From Ambrosia x helenae (taxonomy: Eukaryota; Streptophyta; Magnoliopsida; Asterales; Asteraceae): a DNA stretch of 64,000 nucleotides. The position numbers and the translations under genes were made by a program. The notes under the pieces are model-generated. The model searched no databases and had not been told where the DNA came from. It saw only the letters and a list, made by a program, of their open reading frames with translations. The stretch is taken from the NCBI GenBank assembly GCA_030844895.1, contig CM061231.1, positions 35,287,149 to 35,351,148 of the forward strand. Reading direction: 5' to 3'. The stretch's first letter is position 1. The number at the start of each line of letters is the position of its first letter. This document shows positions 35,031-47,410 of the stretch, one piece after another.

Positions 35031-35470
35031 TGAACTTATTTATGGTGCTCTTTTAGACTTGACACGTGTTAGGGTGCTCATTATCAATTTCATCTTACCA
35101 ACTTTACATTTGATCTTTGTCTTGTTTGGTTACTTATGTGTTTACATAATGCCTTGGTGATGCTAGACACATGAATTGTACCGCTTTTCAAACTTATACT
35201 ATATGTACAAAGCTAGGTAGTACTCACCAACATCATATGTTGAGAAAATTTATTTTCGTGCATGTTTCAGGATAAGCTGCTTGACGCTTCACATAGGACT
35301 TTGGACTTAGACTAAATAAATCAACTATCTCAATTTTTGTTATGTATTTATTTTCACATGTTGTAAAACAATATTCAATAATCAAATATTTACATTTTAG
35401 TACCATGAGCTTTTGAACAATCGTCACTACGTGACACCTCGATGATTCCGCCATCGGTTGGGGTGTTACA
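35031..35470 (+). repeat. Gypsy B LTR3, 3' fragment
   Basis: 440 bp matching LTR2 from about 33608 to its end, ending GGTGTTACA and followed by agccc. The join to gag shares the word aact with both partners, which fits a microhomology-mediated deletion that removed most of a second internal region and the 5' part of LTR3. Confidence 0.88.
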
Positions 35471-36066
35471 AGCCCGCTATATGCAAGGACCTGGCGGAGT
35501 ACCTTCGTGCGGACGCGCATCGGGAGGTTGTGCATCCTACTTAGTAGTGGCACCGCATCTTTGTAAAAGAGTCAACATTTCAAGACCACTCTCGTCTTCC
35601 GCACATTTAATTATTTTAAATTATTAATCTTAATAATAAATTTAACTACTTATACGGAGGGCCCCGAGATGCGCATACCTATCTACTATACTATTTTATC
35701 TTTTCTTTTATAAAACCAAAACCTTTTTAAAAACTATTTTATTTTAAAGAACCCCTCCGTTTTATTTTCTTTTTAAAAACCCGATCAGTTAATCAATGAA
35801 AGGTTGAGTAGGGGAAAGTGTGAACTCTGGAATACGATACTCAATACTTACCCTAGAGGCTATACTATGCACGTCAGGTTCTCTGCCTATGTGTTAGTTT
35901 TAGTTTCTAAAGTAATTATTGTTTACTTTATAAATTTAAAACTTGGTAAAACCGGCTTAGTAAAAATCAATCGTTTACCCCAAAACCAAGGTTTCGGAAT
36001 TAAAACAACAAGTTTTTGGCACCGGGGAAATGACATCTTTTTAATTTGCTAAAACCAAACGCATCA
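35471..36066 (+). repeat. Athila-like element A 3' LTR, right part
   Basis: It resumes after the agccc duplication with gctatatgcaaggacctggc, sequence also present at about 6888-6920. It ends AACGCATCA, complementary to the TGAT start, followed by the duplication cctat (36067-36071). A primer-site-like motif tttttggcaccgggg lies at 36013-36027, 39 bp inside this boundary, which is unusual. No gene. Confidence 0.6.
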
Positions 36067-37196
36067 CCTATACTCCACAACAAAATGGAATTGTTGAAAG
36101 GAAGCATAGGCACTTGTTGAATGTTGCTAGGTCATTACTATTTCAAAGCAATGTGCCTATTAGATTCTGGATTGATTGTGTGCTTACTGCTTCTTATCTT
36201 ATTAATTGGACTCCATCCTCTATGCTTGCTGGAAAAACTCCCTATGAGTTAGTGTTTGGTTTTGTTCCCTTTCTTGATCACCTTAAAGTGTTTGGTTGTC
36301 TGTGTTTTGCAACTGTTTTAAATGAGTCAAATAAGCTAGAAAGTAGGGCTGAAAAATGTGTTTTAATATGATATTCTTTGGGAAAAAGGGGGTACAAATT
36401 GTTTAGTTTGGATAACAAAACTATTTTGTATTCCAGAGATGTCAAATTCTATGAAACTTGTTTTCCTTTCAAATAACCTACTGTGTTTGAAAAATATGAT
36501 GCTAATTTTGACAAAACTATTATTTCTTTAAAAAAATTTCAACATTTTTGAAAACACAGACGTTGAAAACTACTTGGAGGTGAATGATCCCGATGATGAG
36601 GGAAATGGAGATGGTAATAATAGGTCTTTAGGAACACATGGGTCTCAGCAATCTGATTCTCATAGGGTTACTACTAGCTTGGCTGGGAGTCAGCAGCCTA
36701 GTGACACTAGTAATGAGACTGATAGGGCTGAGGATGTGATTACTGACGATGACCTAAACCAACGGTCTAAGGGTGACACTATCCAAGATCAGGTTCAAAC
36801 CTCTGTGAGAAAATCTAGTAGAAATGTCAGTTTTCCACAAAAATATAATGATTTTGTGATAGAAGGAAAAGTGAAATATGGCTTAGAAAAAGTAGTTAAT
36901 TTTTCTAGACTATCTTGTGAAGCCAATGCTTTTCTACTACTCTTGACAAAGAATGTGAACCTAAAACTTACAGTCAAGCTGTGAAAAGTCAGAATTGGGT
37001 CGAAGCCATAAATGATGAATTAGAGGCTTTGTATATAAATGATACTTGGGATATAGTGGAGTTACCTAAAGGTAGACATAAGATAGAATGTAAGTGGATA
37101 TATAAGATTAAATATAAGTCCAATGGTGAGGTTGATAGGTACAAAGCCAGGCTTGTTGCCAAAGGCTTTAGTCAAAAAGAAGGTATAGACTATGAA
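36067..37196 (+). pseudogene. Element T integrase C-terminus and start of reverse transcriptase
   Basis: Starts at TPQQNGIVERKHRHLL (catalytic Glu of integrase). TGA at 36369-36371 interrupts a normal motif after KCVLI, and several frame changes follow. A Ser/Asp-rich linker spans about 36574-36790. The reverse transcriptase start is NWVEAINDELEALY and continues to EGIDYE, where the solo LTR is inserted after the duplication atgaa (37192-37196). Confidence 0.85.
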
Positions 37197-39783
37197 TGTC
37201 ACACCCTCAAATTTCCACTTGCGGAGTTTTACCGCGAGGCGCAAGACAAACCAGGATCCAAGTCAACGGTCACAATAAACAACACTATATGAAATACGTA
37301 AACTCAAAACTTGGTTATCAAACCATTAAACCATAGCGGAAGCATTTAAAGATTTAAACAACTACAAAACGGTGTTCCAAAGTATCCAAACATTTATTTA
37401 AAATATACTACTAAGCCTAGAAGCCAATGCAGACCCGTGCGCCTAATCCAACCAATGCTACCTTAGCGACCTGAGAAAAACATGCCAAAAAGACGTCAAC
37501 ATATATAATGCTGGTGAGTTCACAGGTTTGTTCAATATGTTACCAAAATAGTTACCAAAGCGTTACCATGTCCATACTATACCAATGTTACCAAGTACGC
37601 TAGCTAGGCGTATGTTTTATTACTACTACGATTGAAAACCACTACTAGACATGTTTAGCAATGTTTAGCAATGTTCAGCCCGAAAGTTCAGCATGTTACC
37701 AATGTTACCAGTTCGAGACAATATGCACCCGCCCAACCCTCCAAGCCGACGAGTGGGGCAGGTCACGCCCAATAGATCTATCCACACTTCCCCCGTTGTG
37801 CATCCCCGCAGATTCATGGTTTTCCCCGGGACTTTAAAAGATCATATAGCAATGCAAAGTTAAAACCATAGTATGACATATGTTACCAAAATAGTTTAGC
37901 GCATGTTTTCTCCCCCAAAAGTTAAAGCTGTAAAAGTGGGGTCGTGAACTCACCTTAGATTGCGTTCTTCAGTAAATAGTAAAGTGCCAAGCCCTTGATA
38001 ATCCCACTACCGGAGATCTATCAAAATGTTCACATAAGTGTTCCGACTAATAACCATAAGGTTATCTAGTCCCCGATTGTCCAGATCGTAACCAAGTATG
38101 TTTTAAAACGTGTTTAAGTGTTCAACCAACACACTAGACCGACCCGACATCCCGTTGGTGACTCATTACCCTAACTAATCAAGTAAACATAGATTACACA
38201 CAAGGTTCAAGCATAAAACACTTAGTTTGTATCAAAAATCTCATTTTTGAATCAGAAGGGTCGAACCAGGAAGATTAATCCACCTTCGCCCGTTTTTAAC
38301 CCACATTCAACCCTTTGGAAAGCCACCTTCGACCGTTCTTAACAGATTCGACCAAACTGTCTAGGTTCGACCCTGGGATCCACATTCGACCACTCGACCG
38401 GTCGAATGTGCCCAGGTTCGACCCTGACAGATTATTTTTTCCCAAAACGCTTCAAAAACATCCGAAAACATTCCGAAACATTATCAAACACTGCAGTCAA
38501 GCATGAATAACTTATCCCAACAAAACCCCACCAATTTTGCCCCAAAACCTATCTGTTTCATCCCTTTCCCAAAATGGCAAAGATTATGGAAGTGTCACAT
38601 CATGCATGTAATCTTTACCCAATTTGGAAACTTTTCAATATCAATCCATAATCATCTAAAAATGCTCAGTTTATCATGTAATCAAAAACCCCCAATCGTT
38701 TTATTGATAATACTAAGATGCATCAAGCCCTATATTCAATAAAATTCCCAAATTAGACTTGATATCATCATCTATCTAGTTATAACCTTTGATACTCCAA
38801 AACTATCATCAATAATAGCCCTAGATCATGTTTCTAGCATTAGCACAGCAGCAAATCATTAAACAACACATAATATCACATAACACATAATTAACATATG
38901 TTTATTGATATGAAAACCTATGTTTAATGATAGGGTTTAGGTTTAGAAAGATGTTTAAAAGGTTTTTATTAATAAAAACTTCCTTAGGACAGATCTGGAC
39001 ATTTAGGGTTAGATAAAAACGAATTAAAATACTTGAACAAGGTTTAGAATTAAGAACACACCTTGAATTCTTGATTAGATGTTGTTGATAGGTTAGATTA
39101 TGAAAAAGAAGAGCAAAAACTCCTTCCTTAGTGATTAAAATCGTTTGAGAGTGTTTTAAGACGGTTAGGGTTTGTGAAATGGTGAAAAATGACAAAGTTT
39201 GGTATTTATACTAGTCCACATTCACCCCTTTTACCTGGGCGAATGTACCCACATTCGCCTCTTTCACAGGGTCGAATGTGCATGTTCTAGTCGAATGAAA
39301 CTTTTTAATTTCCACATTTCAGGTTCGCCCCTTTGCTAAGGGCCGAACCAAGATTATTTTCCAGGTTCGCCCACTCGATGTGGTCGAACCAGGACTTATG
39401 TTTTTCTAGTTTTCCAACTTGTCGTGTTTAACGCATTTTAACGCATCCTAACACATGAACATGCACCCTTAGTCTATGTTTAACATATTTAAGCATGGAT
39501 GATTATCTACACATCGTTTAAACACGTCTTTGCATATAATCCACCATATAACAATTAATCCACACACAACACTTAATTAGTTTATGTAATTTCACCAACA
39601 ACAGGACCCGGTACTAGTGTATTCCCAAAACGACTCCCAATGATCCTCCAGATCATTGAACCCTGGACAATCCTAACTTGACCCGACTCAACTAACCTAG
39701 TTAAGTTCGTTTATAAATGTTTCCCGCTAAGGTAGACTTAGGTGTTACTAAAATGTTTAAGTCAATTATGCCGGGTGTCACAA
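37197..39783 (-). repeat. Solo gypsy LTR inside element T
   Basis: 2,587 bp. In minus-strand sense it runs TGTGACACCCGGC to GAGGGTGTGACA. It is flanked by atgaa on both sides (37192-37196 and 39784-39788), with no internal region, so two LTRs recombined. It is a gypsy family different from B and C. It carries an intron-like segment and two clusters of ttcgacc/ggtcgaa words (38258-38430 and 39218-39400). Confidence 0.9.
37471..37953 (-). other. Intron-like segment in the solo gypsy LTR
   Basis: 483 nt between AAG|GTGAGT (at 37953) and TTTTTCTCAG|G (at 37471) in element sense; actcacc precedes the acceptor, as in the other families. Confidence 0.5.
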
Positions 39784-41094
39784 TGAAGAAACATTCTCCC
39801 CAGTTGTCAAACTTGTCAGTGTTGGGTGTGTCATAAGTTTGGTTGTCCAAAATAGTTGAGATATTTTCCAATTAGATGTTAATAATGATTTTTTGTGTGG
39901 GGATTTATTTGAAGAAGTTTATATGTCTTTACCAGAAGGCTTTAATAGTTTTAGTGGTAATCAAGTATGCAAACTAAAAAAATCCTTGTATGGGTTGAAA
40001 CAAGCCCCCGGAATGTGAAACCAAAAACTTGTTAGTTCTTTGGTTGAGTTTGGTTTTGTGCAAAGTCATTGTGACTATTCTATGTTTGTAAAACAAACTG
40101 CTTCTGTGTTTTTAGTGATTCTTGTTTATGTTGATGATATTATCATCACTGGTAATTCGTTAAAGGAAATTGAATGGGTTAAAAACTGTTTTAAGTCAAA
40201 AAAAAATTATAAAAGATCTTGGTGAATTAAAATACTTTTTGGGTATCGAAGTTATTAAAACCAATGATGGTTTGTGTTTAACCCAAAGAAAGTATTGTAC
40301 CGAGTTGTTAGCCGAATATGAGATGTTAGGATGTAAACTTGTGTCATGTCCTATTGAACAAAACCATACTTTGACTAATATTGTATCAAATAATAATAAA
40401 TTTTTAGATAATCCAGTTGGGTATCAACAGTTGGTGGGAAAATTTATTTATTTATCCCACACTCGACCTAATATATCTTATTCTTTACATTACCTCAGTC
40501 AGTTTATGAATAAACCGACTAAGGGTCATCAAAAGATAGCGTTCAGGTTATTGAGATATTTGAAATATGCTCCTGGAAATGGTATTCAATTTTCTTATTG
40601 TAAAACCTTTGATCTTGTTGCCTATTTCGATTCGGATTGGGCCAAGTGTGTTTTTTCTAGAAAATCAGTTACAGGGTTTTGTATTATTTTTTTTGGGTGG
40701 AAACCTTGTTTCTTGGAAAAGTAAGAAACAAGCCACTATTTATAGGTCCTCTGCAGAAGCAGAGTATCGTGCTATGTGTTCAACAACTTGTGAAGTTATG
40801 TGGATTAAGAACTTGTTAACTGAATTAGGTGTTAAGATCAATTTGCCTGTTCAGCTAAACTATGATAGTTTTACAGCTATTTCTATAGCTACAAATCCAG
40901 TTTTTCATGACAAAACGAAACATTTTGAGCTAGACGTGTTCTTTTTGAGAGAACAAATTACAAAAGGTGTCATAAAAACTGACAAGGTTGAGTCTGAAAA
41001 TCAGTTAGCAGATCTGTTTACTAAAGGGTTGTTGACCCATCAGCATTCCAGGTTATATCAACTTATTAAAATGTTAGACGTGTTTAAGTTATAA
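39784..41094 (+). pseudogene. Element T reverse transcriptase and RNase H
   Basis: Resumes at ETFSPVVKL-like sequence. It contains LYGLKQAPG, LVYVDDIIITGN (catalytic YVDD at about 40126-40140), YLSHTRPNISYSLHYLSQFM, RKSVTGFC, SSAEAEYRAM and a C-terminal DVFKL, ending at TAA 41092-41094. There is an early stop near 39854, and frame changes at an A run (about 40198-40206) and a T run (about 40688-40696). Several lesions make it clearly dead. Confidence 0.88.
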
Positions 41095-41105
41095 AATTGT
41101 GGGGG

Positions 41106-41793
41106 TGTTAAAAAGAATATATCTCTTTTACAATTTTATAACTTTTATTGGCTTCTATTTTATAAAGTTATTATATTATTTTTTATATATTTTATGATCA
41201 TAATATAGAGGCTTTTATATGTTGCATAAGGCTTGGTGCAGGTTGGGCTTGGATGTGCTATTGGAGTCCAGTTGGTGTTGCTGCAGTCGCCCAGTTCGTG
41301 TCAAGGAGTCCAGTTCGTGTGATGACCCATTTCTTCTCAAGTGTGATTGTTGGCCCAAGGGCCCAGATCAGGGATTAATATAATTTTGCTGATTTGGCAA
41401 TCCGTGTCAAACAAACACATCTATTATCAGCCGTTAGATTGCCTTCTTTGTGGCCGTTGGATTCATTGGAAGAAACACAATTCCTCGGCTATAAATAGCT
41501 GAGGTCTTCCATACTTTACCACTTTTTTTTATCAGTCTTGTTTAGTCTTTTTCATTTGTTTACCTTCACTCTCTCTTTGTCAATTAGGGTTTGAGATAGA
41601 TCAGGTTGTTCTGATCTTGTTGTTCGCAGGTTATAATTCTTTTTGTTTGGTTTGTTCTCGTGAAGAACAGCTTTTTGTTTGTGAGTCAGTGTTTAGGTTG
41701 GTTAGGGTTTTTCCCTGTATTTTAAGAGTCTTTGTAATCTGTTCAGTTTTTGAGTAATAAATGTTTATTTGTTTTGATATCATGTTCTTGACA
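41106..41793 (+). repeat. Element T 3' LTR
   Basis: 688 bp, TGTTAAAAAGAATATA to GTTCTTGACA, preceded by the purine run tgtgggggtg. TATAAATA is at 41490-41497. It is closely similar to the LTR at 55322-56000. The following five bases, ttata, match those before 55322. Confidence 0.92.
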
Positions 41794-42016
41794 TTATAAA
41801 TTCGTGGACGGCTAAAAACATAAATTATATCTTGACGATTGTAGTGTTAAGATATTACATTATATTGTATTCCACCTGTGCAATACACGAGTTTATATAA
41901 TGTGTTTATTGCTAAATATATAACATTAAAGGTGTTCAACCCATGTAATACGCATGATCTAACCTAGTGTAAGATATAATCAATAAAACAATCTTCTTTA
42001 TAAAGAAGTTTTTGGG

Positions 42017-42485
42017 AATTATATCATACTAGTATTTTACGTGTGTCGCGCGTTGCGGGGACAACCTGGTACTTGCAAGACTTTACTATATGCGTGACAT
42101 ACGAACATACCATCATTATACAAAGACTAACACACTAAAGCAAACGGAATTTTAACATAACTACACTGCTTCACTTACACCTTTATCCAACGTGTTTTAT
42201 AAGCATGTAACCTATAAACACAGCAATATACTAATACAATTACAACCTTTAAGTTAATTAGGCGCAGATAAGAGTTTTGGCCCAAAAAGGGGAAAACCGC
42301 CCAGAAACAACAAAAGCACTCAAAAAGCTAAAAACCGCCCAAAAAGATCGAGGTACTATAGCAGATTTAGTATATTCTTATACTAGTATTTTACGCGTGT
42401 CGCGCGTTGCGGCGACAACTTGGTGCTTGCAAGGCTTTGTTATATGTGTGACATGCGAACATACCATCATTGTACAAAGAATAAC
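42017..42485 (-). repeat. Direct repeat pair with Helitron-like 3' terminus
   Basis: Two copies about 357 bp apart begin tactagtattttacg then a GC-rich gtcgcgcgttgcgg. On the minus strand this reads a small cgcaacgcgcg hairpin a short distance before ACTAGT, resembling the hairpin plus CTRR-T end of plant Helitrons. No 5' terminus or Rep/helicase is visible. Confidence 0.35.
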
Positions 42486-42910
42486 ACTACAGCATACGGA
42501 ATTTTAACATACCCAAAGTGCATTACAATGCATCATAAATGGTAGAATTATACGATTTTCGTAGGTAAATTGTGTCCGGGTTAAGTCTGGCCCACACCGA
42601 TTTAATCTTCCGGACACTACCGATCGAAAAAAACTGAGTCTAGCCCTACCAATTCGAGATCAAGCTTCACCACTGATCACATCGCATAAATTGTTTAGCT
42701 ATTTGAAGATCACCATATCAATTAGGTGAGAACAAACATGTTTATTAATAAAGAAATAATCAAAGAACAAACATGTTAGTACTAAATATTGTGTTGGCCC
42801 AAAAAAAGCAAACCACAAAAAACTAAACCGCCCAAAAAGAAAAAACGATAAACCGCCAAAAAAGAAAAGACGGCCAAAAAAGTCAAAACCGCCCAGAAAA
42901 AACGTTAAAA
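42270..42910. repeat. Low-complexity patches of aaccgcccaaaaa
   Basis: Irregular recurrences of ccgccc and cccaaaaa in two patches. The short open frame over the first patch (42277-42507) is an artefact of this composition. Confidence 0.6.
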
Positions 42911-43640
42911 AATATCTGATGTATAGAAATGGTACTTGTATGTATACATTGATGCTACAGTAACATTGTGAGGGGGGCGACTTTACAAATTGTATTTAGG
43001 GAAGAGATAACGTACAAAGCTTCTTAACGTGAGAAGCGTAAGAAGCATTCTCAGCCATTAGATTATAGGCGGTAGCATGAAGGTAATTAACAACCCTAAT
43101 CATGGTCAGAAGTATCTAACCAAGGGTAAATTAGGAAAAAACGTTAAAAAAATTCAAATCGAAATAACAGACCTAATTCGAACCCTGATTTTTCATCATT
43201 TCAGTTCGATTAAACGCTCAGAATGATTACACAATCAAAATAACAAAAAACATTCGATTACAATGAATGAAAACGAAAAAATTAGAAAAACAAAGATTTA
43301 CACTAGGACAATTAATCATGCGAAACATACAATTATGAATAAACACTCGTAATAGTTGTCAAATACTTTCGATTTTGTTTCAATAAGTATGATTAAATAG
43401 AAAAATTAGGTTAAAAATAAGTTACAGAAGAAGAAGACGAAGTTGGTGAAAACAGGGGCTTTTAAACACACTTACAAAATTTTAAACGCACGCACACCAG
43501 TATTAAACGCACCTTTGAATTCACTTCCTTTTGAAAACAAATGCAAATTGTTGTAAATCATACTTGTTAAACGCACCTTTTATAAATTTAAAACGCACCT
43601 TTGAAAAACTAGAACACACCTTTAAAAGCATGTATATAAA

Positions 43641-45313
43641 TGATGTGTGTAAATGTATATATATAAATAACACAAGCTTTAATTAAAACGACTCACCTAA
43701 AAACTACACACGCACGGCAAGTGTACCGGTCGCAAAGCAGTAAACAGATAAGACCGAGTATCGAACCCAAAGACGCGAATGCAACTCTAGATCACAACCT
43801 ATACCGAATACTAGCCTAAATAAATATATACTTAAAGTGGGGGGTTAAACTAATAATTATAAACTTAGAAGAAACTAAATATAAGTTAAATAACCTCGAC
43901 TGCTTATAGGAACTTGGAGAAACCAGATAGGAAGAAGGCTGGTTACTTAGGAAAAATCCCTAGACACTAGCAATAAATCCTGAATCTGGTAATTAACTTG
44001 AGACCCTATTCTTATCTAATAAACCTCCTGTCAAAGATAGCTCACTAGACTCAAGGCGGGACAAGTGTAGAAATGCTAAGATGGATCCGGATCGCCCTAG
44101 CGTACCAAAATCCCACAGAAATCAGATTAAAATCTCTCCAGGATTAAAACCCTCAAACTATGAAGCAGACTTAAACTTTACTGAAGAAAACCTAGGAAAA
44201 CTCTAAACACGGACAAGTAGCGACTCCCGCCCTAGCGCTTGCCAACTACCGAACAATGCCTAGTTAGTTACCTAGCAAACTCGAGTTAGATTTCTCACCC
44301 TCAAGAATGGACTGCACGTCTTGGTTAATTTATTATATTAGTTTGTTATACTTGTGTCGTACTCGAACTCCAAATACTAGCACGCTAACCTAAGTTGACG
44401 AACTAGATTGATTTCAAGACCTAGGGGGTATCTCTACATGCCTAGCTTCACAAAACCAATAAACAAACTTCAAATAAAATCAACACCAACACACATATAT
44501 CAAATCCAACAATAAAATTAAAATCATGTAATTCTACACGTCAAGATTAAAAACCAAAAACCATTAAATACTGCATATTACGTGTCTAGTTCATAAACCT
44601 AAGCAACCATGGAAATATTTAGTTCATAGTTATAATTAGAAACATAGTCATAGAGTCTCGAAAAACAATAATAAACATGTCTCTAAATAAATAAAAACGA
44701 TAAAACAAACCACCGGGTCTTCAAATAATTAATCTTTAGTGCACCCGGACCTTCTCCGTCTCCAAAAATCACCAAAACTCCTTCTAGTCGTCTGGCTTCT
44801 TGGTCGTGCCCCCCTTTTTCTTTTGCGATTCAAGGTCCTCCCTCTGTGCGATTATATGATATGATAATCTCCCCAATGAATCACACTTTGTTCTAATATA
44901 TATCTTTCCGCCGTCCAATAGTATATCCATAACAATAACCTACTTTGACTTTGGGCCTTGGGATGTGAGGTGACTAAAGTCACGTTTTTCTATTTTTTTT
45001 CTTTGAATTTGAATTATTATTATTATATCTAATATACTATTAATATATATAGTATTATGACATCGCGCTTTAAACTCGGGTGTTCCTGACTTGATCAAAG
45101 TTGCTCGTTTACGCTCCAATGTTCATGAACACCTACTAAAATATAAAATAAATACATAAGTAATAAAAAGGACACAAAACTAATAAAAATCTACAAAACG
45201 CTAAATAAATAAAATAGAACGGTACAAGCCTAAAACTAATAAAAACACTATATAAACGACTCGAAAACTATACAAACTTTACACTGGAAATAGATGTATT
45301 ATACAATACATCA
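43641..45313 (-). repeat. Element N 3' LTR
   Basis: Plus-strand ends TGATGTGTGT and ATACATCA, a 6-bp inverted terminal match. Near 44808-44850 both LTRs share a C/T-rich cccccctttttc stretch. Confidence 0.93.
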
Positions 45314-45328
45314 AATATCCCCACACTT
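45314..45328 (-). other. Polypurine tract of element N
   Basis: Minus strand aagtgtggggatatt abutting the 3' LTR. Confidence 0.7.
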
Positions 45329-47410
45329 ACCTCTTTTTCGTCCCTGAAAAAGAATTATGCTATGGAATCACAGTTAGGTTTACATCCAGTTTCAAAACAT
45401 AGGTTACTTAATTAATAATCCACTAACGTGTTGATTGCGATTGCAGGTATATTGATCCTCTTAAACCCACACCGGTTTCCAAGCCCCTTTTTATTTATGT
45501 TAAGTTCATGTTGATTATTCTATCTAGGGTCTCACTCGAAGGAAGCCACAGTTCTTCCTAATCCCGCCTCAAGCTTATGAAGCTAAAGGAACGACCAATT
45601 GACCATTTCTCAACCGTCTTATGTAGAAAACTAAGAGAATTTAAAATCACTTTTTTTTTTGCATACTTAACTCAGAGGGTGTGACCAATCCAAGTCGCTA
45701 TCCCAGTGGCCAGGCACCTTAAGCTTCAGCATTTTTTTTTCATCTCAGCATACTTAACTCAGAGGGTGTGACCAATCCAAGTCGCTATCCCAGTGGCCAG
45801 GCACCTTAAGCTTCAGCATTTTTGCTTTGATTTCTAATTTTTTTTAAGTGATTAGAAATTCTAACGGTTTTCTACTTATAACGGTGCTTCTTATACTATT
45901 TTTGGCGGTTTCGGTCTCCCCTGTTTCTCCTAGATGAGAACCCACAAAATAGCCTAACATAATTAATTTATTACTTTTCAAAGGAAACCTTTCTACCGGC
46001 CGAGCCTACCCACATATCCCAAATCAGACACGTTTTCAATCAATTTTAATCTCTTATTATACATACTATTGAAAACCGGACACCTAACTTTACATATCAT
46101 TTTCCATATTTTATATAATGCAAACTTCAAAATCAGGGACTTTTTTTTTATATTTTTTCGTTTTTTTTTTCTATTTTTTTTTTTGATTTAAACGACTCTG
46201 TATACAGACTAAACGACAGTTTCCCATCCCCACACTTAAATTCTACATTGCCCTCAATGTAGGAATAGAAACGACTCAAAACAAAAAATAAATTCTGAAT
46301 ACAAAAATGAAAAAGACGAGGGCAAATTGGAAAGGACTTAGCTGGTTCATTTTTCTTTGTAAGCTCTAAAACTTTAGTCCAATCCAGCTCGATCGTATAG
46401 CATTTCATTCGCGATCGGCATTGACACAATAATAAACTCCGGGCTTGCCTTGACAAATGATAAACACTCTGGAATCACCCGAATGGAGATTGAGTACGGG
46501 TGGTGCAATCCAAACCTGCGCAAAACAAAACAAACAAAACCCGAGCATAATACGAACCACACAAAAATAAAAAGACTCAAACTACTAACTTAGACTCATA
46601 ATTTAACAACAAACAAGAAAACGTACCTGCTTGGCAAAATGGCGGTAAATGGTGGTAGAACCAAATGGGTAGAAAAGAAAAAAAATCAGGTTCTAGCTCA
46701 ACGTGAAGGACACTGGTGATCACAACACGCGTTGCAAGAGAAAAAAATATAACTTTCCGGGGTAATAGCTGGTCGCATAAGGCGAACAGGTCAGCCCAGA
46801 CTCCTCACATTACGTGAAAAATCTTTTTTCACAGAAAGTTAATTAATTTTTTAAGAAAAAATCTCTTTTATTACCCAAACCTTTACAAAAACTCCCACTC
46901 ATAAAATATATATAAAGATAATACATGGGATCCGCTCATTGTGAAATTTCCTCTACCTAAGCAAACACGCAAACCTGCTAACTGACTCAAAGACACAAAA
47001 AACAAATATATAATAGAAAGATAAAATCCTATGAACCACTACCGAAGGACGGACCACAAATAAAAAAAAAATGAAAAGCTAGAAAAAAATAGGTATAAAT
47101 ATAAATTTACAAACTCTATAGAGCCTCCCCACACTTAAACTTAATCAGGAGGCTTCTCTTTTATCTGGACTTGATCCAACCCGTTTAATTCCACCCGGTC
47201 CATATTATTTAGCAAAATTACATTAGTGGAATTGAAAAATATTTTATCACATTTAAATGGATCGGGCCACCAATATTTAAATTTACCTGGACTAACCTGA
47301 TTCTTGGCATGTAGTGAGGGGACTTGTTGTCTCTGCAACTCCTGACCCTCACCTGTGTCGGTCCAGATGCCTCTTCGCCTTCTCCCGTGGTGGTGGCCAT
47401 GGTGGTGGCA
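45329..47410 (-). other. Non-coding interior of element N
   Basis: It has two more aagtgtgggga cores on the minus strand (46227-46237 and 47126-47136) and an 87-bp tandem duplication. Frames at 46148-46580 and 47141-47514 show no known domain. Confidence 0.6.
45661..45823. repeat. 87-bp tandem duplication in element N
   Basis: gcatacttaactcagagggt starts at 45661 and again at 45748. Nearly two copies are present and almost identical, ending cttcagcattttt. Confidence 0.92.

Larger units (their letters stand above)
14169..35470 (+). mobile_element. Gypsy composite B: three LTRs, Gag-only, with nested copia A
   Basis: The order is LTR1 (14169-16795), internal 1 (16796-31434, containing copia A), LTR2 (31435-34044), internal 2 (34045-35030) and an LTR3 3' fragment (35031-35470). 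The whole block is flanked by agccc at 14164-14168 and 35471-35475, so it derives from one integration. Removing copia A leaves about 3.2 kb of internal sequence with a gag gene and no protease, reverse transcriptase or integrase. It fits the class of gag-only non-autonomous LTR elements (TR-GAG). The zinc knuckles and LTR ends suggest a Tekay/Del-like origin. Confidence 0.85.
36067..41793 (+). mobile_element. Ty1/copia element T, 3' half
   Basis: Begins with cctat in the integrase gene, continues through reverse transcriptase and RNase H, and ends with a 3' LTR (41106-41793) followed by ttata (41794-41798). The missing 5' half is at 55322-58644, where the gene breaks off at exactly the same base. 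It is interrupted by a solo gypsy LTR at 37197-39783. Confidence 0.88.
41799..43635. other. Outer flank right of element T
   Basis: No gene found. It holds a 115-bp direct repeat (42017-42130 and 42374-42485), patches of cccaaaaa and aaccgccc words (about 42270-42910), a short cttcttaacgtgagaagcg inverted motif near 43020, and repeated taaacgcacctt words (43450-43610). Confidence 0.6.
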
